Assembly (NCBI GenBank): GCA_013002105.1
Contig: JABDKS010000406.1
Span: 1-6,701, forward strand
DNA from: Pirellulaceae bacterium
GTDB lineage: Bacteria; Planctomycetota; Planctomycetia; Pirellulales; Pirellulaceae
Length of the DNA: 6,701 nt
Direction of reading: 5' to 3'
Of the stretch, positions 1 through 6,461 are shown in pieces. Position 1 is the first letter of the stretch, and every line of letters starts with the position of its first letter. The notes below the pieces were generated by a model, which made no database searches, was not told the origin of the DNA, and saw nothing but the letters and a program-made list of their open reading frames with translations. The position numbers and the translations under genes are program-made.

Positions 1-1422
1 GAGTGCAAACAGCTTGTCGACGAATGTTGCTGAAGGGCGTTTGATACGGAAGGCTCTTGTCGCGAAACGCTCGATCACACTGCGTGCGTAAGCGTCGGTT
101 TTTTGATCGGGTTCGCTGTCACCGAAAATGTTCCGATGAGACTGTGGCGGCCATTGGGTGATCAACGGCCCTTGGAGTTCGATCCAATCGATCCAAAGTG
201 CCGGTTCGGGTCCGATCCCATTCTTAGAGCGCGCGGTTCTATAAACATGCCGAGCCGCGTCGCGACTGTTGGGCTGACGCTCCCTCAAACCGAACTGACC
301 AGAACTGTGTTTGGACACGGATACCGCGAACTCAATAACTTGCGGATCGGCCAATGACCCGGTGACCTGACGACAGTCGATGACTTTTAATTCGCCTGCC
401 TGAGCGTCACGTGTTTTGATACCCAACTCCAGAAAACGTCGATTCGCCGTCGCGTCGGCAAATGCACCCACACGTGCGCGCAAGATGTAGTCACCGGGCG
501 TTTTGGGCATGTTCGTCATGTCGACGTACGCACCTTGCGCAGACACTCCCAAAATGGCGCCCGATTTGGATTGTTGGTGTTGTTGGTACCAGTGAAAATA
601 CGGGTATCCCTGATCGTATTGCCCCTGCTCAAAATCCACTCGAGCTTCGTCAATGAATCCGAACTCCGTCGGCGGCTTATCCGACGCCCTCCATGCTTCG
701 ATGAGACTGAGTTTTTTTTGCAAGGCTTTGACGCGCGAGTTCACCAATTTGTTGGCGGCCACTTCGGCCTGACGTTTGACGGTTTTTGTTTCCGGCCGTT
801 GACCGGTCGCGACAGCATCGGCCACGGCACGCCGTGCGATCTTCAAATACTGCTCGAATTGATCGCTGGAAAAGAACAACGAGCCGCCGGCGGTATCAAA
901 ACCGTCGGTGCTTGCATCATCGGGCAAGTCGGCTACGTCAACCGAAACATTCAAAAGTTCACGCATTGTGTTGGCATACTCGCGCCGGTTCAATCGACGC
1001 ATCGCGATCGCGCCTCCCGAATCACTCAGTATTCTGCGTGCGGTTACTAGCGTTTTGGAAAGGTCTTCTAAAAATTTTGACTTCTCCGAAGCTGTAAACT
1101 GTGCTTCGTCGTTGGGCGGCATGTCGCCCGCATTCACTGCGCCCAATACTTTCTGCCAGACCTCAGCCGATTCGATCGTCGCCAGGTCAAATGACAACGA
1201 CTGCAAATCGACTTTACCTTCGCGCGTTTCTCGGTCGTGACAATCCATACAGAGACGCTCGACAAGTTCGCGATGCTCCGTTGGAAATAGAGCGCTCGGT
1301 TCGCCCGCAATCGGTGGGCTGGCAATCGGCGAATCGGCTGCCCACGAAGACGCACTATCATGCCAATACTCTTGCGGAACAGAGCAGAACACCAGCAACA
1401 ACCAGAAATGGATACGCGACAT
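1..1422 (-). CDS. Planctomycete-type cytochrome c / DUF1587 / DUF1595 protein, N-terminal part (gene runs off the left edge)
   Basis: The frame is open from ATG at 1422 to the window edge: 474 codons, no stop or frameshift. Residues 1-34 start MSRIHFWLLLVFCS and read as an export signal (hydrophobic core about 5-15). CMDCH at 58-62 is a CxxCH haem c site, and a planctomycete cytochrome c domain (PSCyt1) spans roughly 50-115. Residues 141-202 begin MRRLNRREYANT and match DUF1587 (PSD3). Residues 280-420 look like a beta-rich, carbohydrate-binding-like stretch ending LWIDWIELQGPL (409-420). DUF1595 (PSD5) begins near 435 (IERFATRAFRIKRPSA). The family normally continues into DUF1592, DUF1588 and DUF1585 and reaches about 750-950 residues, so about half lies outside. 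The protein is presumably exported and haem-binding, and its biochemical role is not established. No good Shine-Dalgarno precedes the ATG. The start rests on the signal peptide. Confidence 0.93.
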   Translation of the reverse strand, partial: MSRIHFWLLLVFCSVPQEYWHDSASSWAADSPIASPPIAGEPSALFPTEHRELVERLCMDCHDRETREGKVDLQSLSFDLATIESAEVWQKVLGAVNAGDMPPNDEAQFTASEKSKFLEDLSKTLVTARRILSDSGGAIAMRRLNRREYANTMRELLNVSVDVADLPDDASTDGFDTAGGSLFFSSDQFEQYLKIARRAVADAVATGQRPETKTVKRQAEVAANKLVNSRVKALQKKLSLIEAWRASDKPPTEFGFIDEARVDFEQGQYDQGYPYFHWYQQHQQSKSGAILGVSAQGAYVDMTNMPKTPGDYILRARVGAFADATANRRFLELGIKTRDAQAGELKVIDCRQVTGSLADPQVIEFAVSVSKHSSGQFGLRERQPNSRDAARHVYRTARSKNGIGPEPALWIDWIELQGPLITQWPPQSHRNIFGDSEPDQKTDAYARSVIERFATRAFRIKRPSATFVDKLFAL

Positions 1423-1429
1423 CGCTCTC

Positions 1430-1459
1430 GGGCGGGGGGAAAGAAAGGCGGTGGGTGGG
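1430..1459 (+). other. G-rich tract with quadruplex potential next to the start of the cytochrome gene
   Basis: The plus strand carries GGG (1430-1432), GGGGGG (1434-1439), GGG (1453-1455) and GGG (1457-1459), with a purine-rich spacer between the second and third. This meets a loose four-tract quadruplex pattern, but one loop is about 13 nt. The tract lies 8-37 bp upstream of the minus-strand ATG at 1422, so that gene's mRNA leader is C-rich and lacks an obvious ribosome-binding site. Function is inferred only. Confidence 0.3.
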
Positions 1460-1494
1460 ATTGCGAGGACCGCGGATACCGAGTGCTGTCGGGT

Positions 1495-1527
1495 TTGGCA
1501 CGCGACGCTCGGTCGACTTACAGTATA
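1495..1527. promoter_or_regulatory. Candidate overlapping divergent promoters
   Basis: The 219-bp gap between two divergent genes (ATGs at 1422 minus and 1642 plus) must drive both. On the plus strand TTGGCA (1495-1500) is followed after 18 bp by TACAGT (1519-1524). On the minus strand TATACT (complement of 1522-1527) is a good -10 match, but no convincing -35 lies upstream of it. Both would give leaders of roughly 95-115 nt. Planctomycete promoters are poorly defined, so this is only a candidate. Nothing else stands out in the gap. Confidence 0.25.
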
Positions 1528-1641
1528 GCCACATTAGGTGGACTGATTTAGCCCGTTTCTTCGTGTCCGCTGCGACCGATGACGTAATGCCAACCGCCAT
1601 CTTTGCCCCCCGTTTCTCCCAAAGAGTTGAACCCCACCATC

Positions 1642-3819
1642 ATGATCTTCAAGAAAATTGCTTTGCTACCTGTTCTACTTGCCTCAGCAGCTTCATTGAC
1701 TGGTGGCCATCTGTTCGCCGACGCCCGGTTACCCGGTTTCTTCGATGACCATATGGTCTTACAGCAAGAAAAGGAGATTCGCGTTTGGGGTTGGGCAGAT
1801 GCCGGCGAATCGATTTCGGTCACGCTGGCTGACCAGAGTGCGACAGCGACCACCGACAACACGGGCCGATGGCAGGTCACGCTGCCTGCAATGAAAGCGA
1901 GCAAGACGCCGCACACACTGCAGGTCAAAGCTGCCAATACAATTCACGTCAAGGACGTTTTGATCGGCGAAGTCTGGTTGTGCAGTGGTCAGTCCAACAT
2001 GGAATGGACCGTCGCCAGCAGCACAAACGCGAAAGAAGAAATCGCTGCTGCAATCTATCCGCTGATTCGCCAGATCAAAGTCTCTCATCAATCGTCGATG
2101 GTTCCTCAGGACGACATCGACGCGGATTGGCAGATCTGCTCGCCGCAAACCGCCGGTCAGTTCACCGCGTGCGGATATTTCATGGCGCGAGAGCTGCACC
2201 AAGAATTAGATGTTCCCATCGGATTGATCAACTCGTCTTGGGGCGGCACCCGAGTCGAACCGTGGACACCCCCGGTCGGCTTTCAAAAAGTTGACGCGTT
2301 GCAAGACATCTACCGATCGGTGCTTGGTCGCACCCCGGGAACGGACGCGTATGTCCAGACACTCACCAAGCACATCGCGGACGTCCAAAAGTGGCTCGAC
2401 GAAGCCAACCAGTCGGTCGATACCGGCCAGACGCTCGCGCCCAGTCCCACGTATCCAGCGGAACTGACAGCCTTCAAAAGTCACCAGGACCCAACGATGT
2501 TATACAACGCCATGATTCACGCCTTGGTTGGGTATCCGATTCGAGGCGTGATTTGGTATCAGGGCGAATCCAACCACACCGACGGCATGTTGTACACCGA
2601 GAAAAAGAAGGCGTTGATCAACGGCTGGCGTGAACTTTGGAACCAGGGTGATTTTCCTTTTTACTACGTTCAAATTGCACCGTTTCAATACGGCAACGAA
2701 GACCCCACGATCCTGGGGCAATTCTGGGAGGCACAAGCGGCGGTGATGCAGATCCCCAACACGGCCATGGTCGTAATCAATGACATCGCCACTCTGAACA
2801 ACATTCACCCGCCAAACAAACAGGATGTCGGGCATCGCCTGGCTCTGCTGGCGCTAAAAAACGACTACGGTCGTGACCACATCGTCGCTCAAAGCCCTCA
2901 ACTCGAATCGACCCATGTCCAAGACGGACAATTGGAATTGAAATTCAAGAATTCCGGCGGTGGACTGAAGACGCGTGATGGGGCGGCGGCCACTCATTTC
3001 GAGGTCATCGGCCCCGGCTCGCATGGGTACCAAGCTGCCAAGGCAACGATTGACGGGGACAAAGTAATCCTAACGTCCGACAAAGTGGCCAACCCGGTCG
3101 CGTTCCGATTTGCATGGCACAAACTGGCCCAGCCCAATCTGACCGGCAAGACAGGGCTTCCTGTTGGGGCGGTTCGCGGCGGCACGGAACCCGATTTCGA
3201 AAGCTTGTTGTCGATCGATACCGACTACCAGCTCGTCTACGATTTGGATTTGCACAAACTGCAGCACAGTATCACGTACGACGTAGACCACAGCAGCAAG
3301 GTCGGCGCGTTCGATCGCGTTGGCTATTTGTTGCAACTGCGTTCGTCGGATCTTGGGGACCAGAGTGTATTCGTATCGATGGACGCGTTTACAGACGACG
3401 CCAAAAAGATCGGTATTCCCACCGCTGACTCGGGTGCCAGTTTTCAACAGACCGTATCGAACATGGATGTGTATTCGACGGTCACCGGCGTTGTAACCGG
3501 GACGGGGATTGATGCAGGTAACATCGAATTTTGGCCCAATAACTACGCGCCCAATAACGGTAGGGGCATCCAAGGTGCATCGAACACTCATTTCGATTTT
3601 GGCGATGATCCTGGACCGCCGCGGGACGGTTACGGATCGATGCAGGTACACAACTATGGTGCAAAGCAAACGATCTTTGCGATCAATCAGTGGAAACGCG
3701 GTGGCGCTGCCGATTTGGGAATCGGCAATAGCCCCGGTGAGCAGCGGGATTGGACTTTTACCAGCAGCGGTCCGAACTACTCCAAGAAACGACTCCGCGT
3801 TTACGTGCGACCGAAATAG
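1642..3819 (+). CDS. Exported sialate O-acetylesterase-type SGNH hydrolase with an extra C-terminal module
   Basis: This 725-residue protein belongs to the DUF303/SASA family, carbohydrate esterases that remove acetyl groups from sialic acids or other sugars. The N-terminus ([18 protein letters not shown]) is a signal peptide, probably cut after about residue 26 (FA/DA). A beta-sandwich follows at 29-107. The SGNH core spans about 108-405. It has GQSNMEW with nucleophile Ser118, [11 protein letters not shown] (198-208), IWYQGESN (304-311) and [12 protein letters not shown] with catalytic His389. A beta-rich region fills about 409-510. Residues 523-725 are an additional module, not part of the minimal esterase. 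It begins around [19 protein letters not shown] and includes [15 protein letters not shown] and ADLGIGN. ATG at 1642 is preferred over the in-frame TTG at 1603 because the signal peptide starts there. A weak AAAGAG lies upstream. The true substrate is unknown; in planctomycetes, algal or other acetylated polysaccharides are as likely as sialic acid. Confidence 0.93.
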   Translation: MIFKKIALLPVLLASAASLTGGHLFADARLPGFFDDHMVLQQEKEIRVWGWADAGESISVTLADQSATATTDNTGRWQVTLPAMKASKTPHTLQVKAANTIHVKDVLIGEVWLCSGQSNMEWTVASSTNAKEEIAAAIYPLIRQIKVSHQSSMVPQDDIDADWQICSPQTAGQFTACGYFMARELHQELDVPIGLINSSWGGTRVEPWTPPVGFQKVDALQDIYRSVLGRTPGTDAYVQTLTKHIADVQKWLDEANQSVDTGQTLAPSPTYPAELTAFKSHQDPTMLYNAMIHALVGYPIRGVIWYQGESNHTDGMLYTEKKKALINGWRELWNQGDFPFYYVQIAPFQYGNEDPTILGQFWEAQAAVMQIPNTAMVVINDIATLNNIHPPNKQDVGHRLALLALKNDYGRDHIVAQSPQLESTHVQDGQLELKFKNSGGGLKTRDGAAATHFEVIGPGSHGYQAAKATIDGDKVILTSDKVANPVAFRFAWHKLAQPNLTGKTGLPVGAVRGGTEPDFESLLSIDTDYQLVYDLDLHKLQHSITYDVDHSSKVGAFDRVGYLLQLRSSDLGDQSVFVSMDAFTDDAKKIGIPTADSGASFQQTVSNMDVYSTVTGVVTGTGIDAGNIEFWPNNYAPNNGRGIQGASNTHFDFGDDPGPPRDGYGSMQVHNYGAKQTIFAINQWKRGGAADLGIGNSPGEQRDWTFTSSGPNYSKKRLRVYVRPK

Positions 3820-3876
3820 CGTGTCCGGGTGATCGCTCGGTTGACTTTTGTTTGGCCAAGGGCGTTATTTGCGCAA

Positions 3877-3967
3877 GTGCCGCGGTCGCGTACGACCAAG
3901 CGCAGCGGGCGCGTAGAAACAGGTGCCGCGGGCGCATAGCAACAAACGCCATGGGCGCATAGAAAAC
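3877..3967. repeat. Four tandem copies of a diverged 23-bp repeat
   Basis: The core reads GGGCGCATAG at 3953-3962 and 3930-3939, GGGCGCGTAG at 3907-3916 and GGTCGCGTAC at 3884-3893. Successive cores are exactly 23 bp apart. Flanking bases (a GTGCCGC-like lead and an AAAAC/AACA tail) are partly conserved. Copies become more diverged towards the esterase gene. The array sits between two convergent stop codons, next to the terminator of the cold-shock gene. Since 23 is not a multiple of three, it is not a peptide repeat. No spacers separate the copies, so it is not CRISPR. Function is unknown. Confidence 0.8.
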
Positions 3968-3992
3968 GCTGGTGACCAATGGCCACCAGCGT
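3966..3992 (-). terminator. Intrinsic terminator of the cold-shock protein gene
   Basis: On the minus strand ACGCTGGTG, a 9-nt loop and CACCAGCGT form a perfect 9-bp stem followed directly by TTT and then C. It lies 46 bp past the stop codon at 4038. No T-run follows on the plus strand, so it would stop only leftward transcription, that is, the cold-shock gene and any read-through from the helicase group. Confidence 0.75.
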
Positions 3993-4037
3993 ATTGAATC
4001 TCTTTCGCACGCGCTGACACGTGCGTCGTCACGGGAT

Positions 4038-4238
4038 CTAGCCAGCGATTTGAACGTTCTCTGCTCGTGGGCCCTTGGGTCCACGTCCAACGTTGTACGT
4101 CACTTCTTGACCTTCGCGAAGATCATTGAACTGGACTCCTTCGACGTTCGAACTGTGGAAGAACATGTCTTCGTTGGTGTTCGTTGCGATGAAGCCGAAT
4201 CCACGATCGGTCAGTCGTTTGATAGTGCCTTGTTCCAT
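4038..4238 (-). CDS. Cold-shock-domain (CspA-family) RNA-binding protein
   Basis: A 66-residue single cold-shock domain, the usual length for the family, which binds single-stranded RNA and DNA and melts RNA structure in the cytoplasm. RNP1 is GFGFI (13-17) and RNP2 is MFFHSS (25-30). The C-terminal strand reads GPKGPRAENVQ (53-63). The beginning MEQGTIKRLTDRGFGF lacks the Trp-Phe pair of E. coli CspA (KWFN becomes KRLT) and is one residue shorter there. I recognise this Arg-Leu form as a recurrent bacterial subtype rather than a defect. ATG at 4238 is chosen because the fold starts there. An in-frame GTG at 4301 would only add an unconserved basic leader. A purine-rich AGAGTAGAAGAA precedes the ATG. 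The gene lies 123 bp beyond the small charged gene and ends before a strong terminator. It may be transcribed with the helicase group or on its own. Confidence 0.95.
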   Translation of the reverse strand: MEQGTIKRLTDRGFGFIATNTNEDMFFHSSNVEGVQFNDLREGQEVTYNVGRGPKGPRAENVQIAG

Positions 4239-4287
4239 TTCTTCTACTCTAACTCTCTTAAAAAAATTCTTCGTTCCGTCCACTTTG

Positions 4288-4302
4288 CGTGAAACGTTCA
4301 CG
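4288..4302. repeat. Short dyad in the leader of the cold-shock gene
   Basis: CGTGAA (4288-4293), a 3-bp centre and TTCACG (4297-4302) form a perfect 6-bp dyad about 50 bp upstream of the cold-shock ATG. An AT-rich tract of seven Ts on the minus strand lies between it and the gene. It could be an operator or a leader hairpin. No regulator can be named. Confidence 0.35.
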
Positions 4303-4328
4303 TAATCGGTCGGTCCGATGGAAGGGGT

Positions 4329-4343
4329 TCGCCCGACGGGCGA
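4329..4343 (-). terminator. GC-rich hairpin between the small charged gene and the cold-shock gene
   Basis: TCGCCCG and CGGGCGA flank a single central base, giving a stem of six or seven GC-rich pairs 19 bp after the small gene's TAG. On the minus strand it is followed by ACCCCTTCC rather than a T-run, so it is a poor intrinsic terminator. It may only reduce read-through or protect the upstream mRNA end. A weak promoter-like pair, TTGCTT (4373-4368) and TATACG (4351-4346) with 16-bp spacing, overlaps it. The cold-shock gene could therefore have its own transcript with a leader of roughly 100 nt. Confidence 0.3.
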
Positions 4344-4361
4344 GTCGTATAGGTTCCACCG

Positions 4362-4565
4362 CTAGGAAAGCAAATCCACATTGGATTCAACTGCGACGGT
4401 GGTTTGATTTTCTGGATCCTCTATGGCCGTTGGTGTTTGCGGCTCGAGCAACTGTGCAGCTTGTTCGGCCTTTCGATCGTTCTTGCGCTGCCGTTTTTCT
4501 TCCTGCTTGCGCTTCTTTTCCATTTCACGTTGACGCTTGGCAATGGTGTTTTGGTTTTTAGCGAT
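4362..4565 (-). CDS. Small highly charged protein of unknown function, probable ATC start
   Basis: The frame encodes 67 residues if read from ATC at 4565: IAKNQNTIAKRQREMEKKRK, then a Lys/Arg/Glu/Gln-rich helix to about residue 38, then an acidic, Pro/Thr-rich tail ending SNVDLLS and TAG at 4362. The first 38 residues are likely one long charged helix, perhaps a coiled coil or RNA- or ribosome-contacting segment. An in-frame stop lies at 4614-4616, and no NTG codon occurs between it and the ATG at 4523 (residue 15). GGAG at 4573-4576 sits 7 bp before ATC and would suit it, but is about 49 bp from the ATG. Similar short KRQRE-EKKRK proteins with an AKNQNT-like beginning seem familiar from planctomycetes, which also favours the longer form. 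The gene follows the helicase by 53 bp on the same strand. If ATC is not used, a 53-residue product from 4523 is the fallback. Confidence 0.72.
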   Translation of the reverse strand: MAKNQNTIAKRQREMEKKRKQEEKRQRKNDRKAEQAAQLLEPQTPTAIEDPENQTTVAVESNVDLLS

Positions 4566-4572
4566 GAGTCGA

Positions 4573-4576
4573 CTCC
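4573..4576 (-). promoter_or_regulatory. Shine-Dalgarno GGAG that decides the ATC start
   Basis: GGAG is followed by the 7-nt spacer TCGACTC and then ATC (4565-4563). This is ideal spacing, and there is no NTG codon in any suitable position. The last three SD bases lie in a perfect 10-bp palindrome, GAGTCGACTC (4566-4575), which could fold or bind a factor over the initiation site. Confidence 0.55.
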
Positions 4577-4618
4577 GGGTAGGTGGGAATGCTGATTGGT
4601 ACGAGCGATGCGGTTAGG

Positions 4619-5950
4619 TCATGCGACCGTGGTTGCACGCTTGGATGATCCTTTGGAATTTTTCTTGGCCTTTCGATAACGAAACGTACGTTCGCCCGAA
4701 ACAGGCTTTTGACTCTTTCCACTGGTTGATCCGCTGCGTTTTCGCTTTGATTTGTTGTGGGGACGCCGATCACTGGACCCGCTCTGCTTTTTTGCCGACG
4801 ATTTGCTTTGCCCGGTCAGGCTCAGCGCATTTGGATTTTCGATGGGCAGCTTCTGACGAGTCAGTCGTTCGATCGCTCGTAGCTCTTCGATTTCGTCAAC
4901 CGTGCAGAACGAGATAGCGATGCCTTCGGCACCCGCACGACCGGTGCGGCCAATTCGGTGAACATAGCTCTCGGGTTCAACCGGCATGTCGTAATTGATC
5001 ACATGAGTGACGCCATCGATGTCGATCCCGCGTGCTGCCACATCGGTAGCCACCAAAACCTGTATTTTGAAATCGCGAAACGCCGTCAATGCGCGTTGGC
5101 GGGCGTTCTGGGTCTTGTTGCCATGAATGGCCGTGGCCTGCACGCCGGCACGATCAAGTTTTTTAACCAAGCCGTTTGCACCGTGCTTGGTGCGTGTGAA
5201 AACGATGACCTGACCAACGCCCTCGCGACCGAGGATTTTGCAAAGTAGATCGACCTTGTCAGCTCGCTGTACCATGCGAACACGTTGCTCGATCAATTCG
5301 ACGCTGGTGGTCTTGGGCGTGACGTTGACAAAAATAGGATTGAACAACAACTGCGATGATAACTCTTGAATCTTGGGAGGCAACGTCGCCGAAAAGAACA
5401 ACGATTGACGTTCTTCGGGCAGCTTTGCAATGATTTTCTTTAGAGCGGGCATGAATCCCATGTCCATCATGCGGTCGGCTTCGTCCAAGACAAAGATCTC
5501 GACTTGGCTCAAGTCGACGTGGCCTTGCTGCATCAAGTCGATCAGACGACCGGGTGTCGCGATCAGGACATGCACACCGCGTCGTAACGCGTTGACTTGC
5601 TGGCCTTGTCCGACGCCGCCGTAAACCAACGCTTGTTTAAAACGAATGTGTTTGCCGTACGTGCGAAAACTATCTCCTATCTGGATAGCCAGTTCTCGCG
5701 TGGGTGCCAGAATCAATGCGGCGGGGCGATTGGGCAACGCCTTGGGTTTGTCGTGCCCCAAATAATCCAGAATCGGCAATGCAAAGGCGGCCGTTTTTCC
5801 GGTGCCGGTTTGGGCGCAACCCAAAATGTCGTGGCCGGCAATCGCCGGTGCGATCGTCTGTGCTTGGATCGGAGTGGGTGTTTGATAGTCTTGTTCGCTC
5901 AGGCTGCGCTGCAGGGGAGCGAACAGGTTCATTTCTTCAAAAGTGGTCAA
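4619..5950 (-). CDS. rhlE: RhlE-type DEAD-box ATP-dependent RNA helicase
   Basis: 443 residues with every DEAD-box motif intact: Q motif (Phe4, then TPTPIQ 24-29), I AQTGTGKT (46-53), Ia PTRELA (83-88), GG (111-112), Ib TPGR (132-135), II DEAD (156-159), III SAT (187-189), IV VIVFTRT (248-254), V ATDVAARGID (301-310) and VI HRIGRTGR (331-338). The two RecA-like domains end near 370. Residues 375-443 are a basic, Ser/Lys/Arg-rich disordered tail, typical of RhlE-like helicases and likely to tether RNA. The enzyme unwinds short RNA duplexes using ATP, in ribosome assembly, RNA decay or cold growth. TTG at 5950 is chosen because it keeps Phe4, the conserved Q-motif aromatic, and GAAG lies 5 bp upstream. 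The next start, ATG at 5932, would remove Phe4. A small charged gene and a cold-shock gene follow on the same strand. Confidence 0.95.
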   Translation of the reverse strand: MTTFEEMNLFAPLQRSLSEQDYQTPTPIQAQTIAPAIAGHDILGCAQTGTGKTAAFALPILDYLGHDKPKALPNRPAALILAPTRELAIQIGDSFRTYGKHIRFKQALVYGGVGQGQQVNALRRGVHVLIATPGRLIDLMQQGHVDLSQVEIFVLDEADRMMDMGFMPALKKIIAKLPEERQSLFFSATLPPKIQELSSQLLFNPIFVNVTPKTTSVELIEQRVRMVQRADKVDLLCKILGREGVGQVIVFTRTKHGANGLVKKLDRAGVQATAIHGNKTQNARQRALTAFRDFKIQVLVATDVAARGIDIDGVTHVINYDMPVEPESYVHRIGRTGRAGAEGIAISFCTVDEIEELRAIERLTRQKLPIENPNALSLTGQSKSSAKKQSGSSDRRPHNKSKRKRSGSTSGKSQKPVSGERTFRYRKAKKNSKGSSKRATTVA

Positions 5951-6041
5951 CGTGCTTCTTTCTTGATGTTTGGGTGATCCCCGTCTCGAATCGTGGCTAG
6001 CTATTTCGGCCCGATGGACTGGGAGAATTTCATTTCGTTCG

Positions 6042-6068
6042 CCGGTGACAATACTTGGCTGTCACCGG
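6042..6068. repeat. Perfect 9-bp inverted repeat upstream of the helicase
   Basis: CCGGTGACA (6042-6050), a 9-bp centre and TGTCACCGG (6060-6068). Neither strand has a T-run after it, which argues against a terminator. It lies 92-118 bp upstream of the helicase start. The minus strand reads TTGTCA across the arm nearer the gene, which resembles a -35 box, although no good -10 follows. It could be an operator or a structured leader. Confidence 0.5.
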
Positions 6069-6312
6069 TAACTTTCGTACCGCGAAACGGTGTCCCTCGT
6101 CGAACTGACGATGGCAACGATTGCGGTGATGTGGATTGATCGGGAGCGTTGGAGTGGTGACCGAAATCACGCCTCCCACGAGGTGGGTTACTGGAAAAAG
6201 CGAACGCCGCTATCTCAGATTCCGGACAAACAAGAAAGTCTCGGAATAGGTGTGTCGGTTTGACACGAGCAGCTTTCCAGAGCGGTCCACGCGACCGATA
6301 GTAGGCAGCAAA

Positions 6313-6341
6313 TCGCGAAAATCATCCTTTCGCGATCGCGA
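6313..6341. repeat. Nested dyads around a TCGCGA core
   Basis: TCGCGAAA (6313-6320), a 7-bp loop and TTTCGCGA (6328-6335) form a perfect 8-bp stem. Its right arm overlaps the 12-bp palindrome TCGCGATCGCGA (6330-6341), so TCGCGA occurs three times in 29 bp. Neither arm pairing leads into a T-run. The role is unknown. Confidence 0.45.
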
Positions 6342-6427
6342 GACGCCAAGAATCCAACTCGGCAAATGGTCTCGCTTGGTCAGCAAACGTGAGCTGTTAT
6401 CAGCTCCGTTTCTCGTTTCTTCTGACC

Positions 6428-6461
6428 AAAAACAACTGTGCAAGCCGTTTTGCTGGCTTGC
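6428..6461 (-). terminator. Possible terminator of the right-edge gene
   Basis: On the minus strand GCAAGCC, an 8-nt loop and GGCTTGC (stem arms within 6440-6461) are followed by ACAGTTG and then TTTTT (6432-6428). The 7-nt gap before the T-run and the distance of about 160 bp from the stop codon at 6619 make it a weak candidate. Confidence 0.3.

Noticed and set aside
1603..1641. Upstream TTG start for the esterase adding 13 residues
   Set aside because: The added residues ([13 protein letters not shown]) precede a complete signal peptide that starts at the ATG at 1642, so the extension is unlikely.
1101..1748. 215-codon plus-strand frame antisense to the cytochrome gene and running into the esterase start
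   Set aside because: It shows no recognisable domain, has irregular composition and overlaps two well-supported genes. It is a shadow of the high-GC coding strand.
3070..3669. 199-codon minus-strand frame inside the esterase gene
   Set aside because: It lies fully antisense to a protein with conserved motifs on the other strand and has no family features.
3820..3876. Search for a terminator of the esterase gene
   Set aside because: Only short T-runs (TTTTG, TTTG) are present without a stable stem before them, so no terminator is called.
3877..3967. Short repeats considered as a CRISPR array
   Set aside because: The units are back to back with no unique spacers and are diverged, so this is a simple tandem repeat.
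4239..4301. GTG start for the cold-shock gene adding 21 residues
   Set aside because: The cold-shock fold starts at MEQGTIK. The extension is unconserved basic sequence covering the AT-rich leader.
6111..6263. 50-codon plus-strand frame starting MATIAVMWIDRERW
   Set aside because: No Shine-Dalgarno, no recognisable family and overlap with opposing frames. It could be real, but nothing supports it.
6210..6443. 77-codon minus-strand frame and the overlapping 91-codon plus-strand frame (6250-6525)
   Set aside because: Both cover the hairpin-rich segment, neither resembles a known protein and they exclude each other. A decayed gene is possible but cannot be shown.
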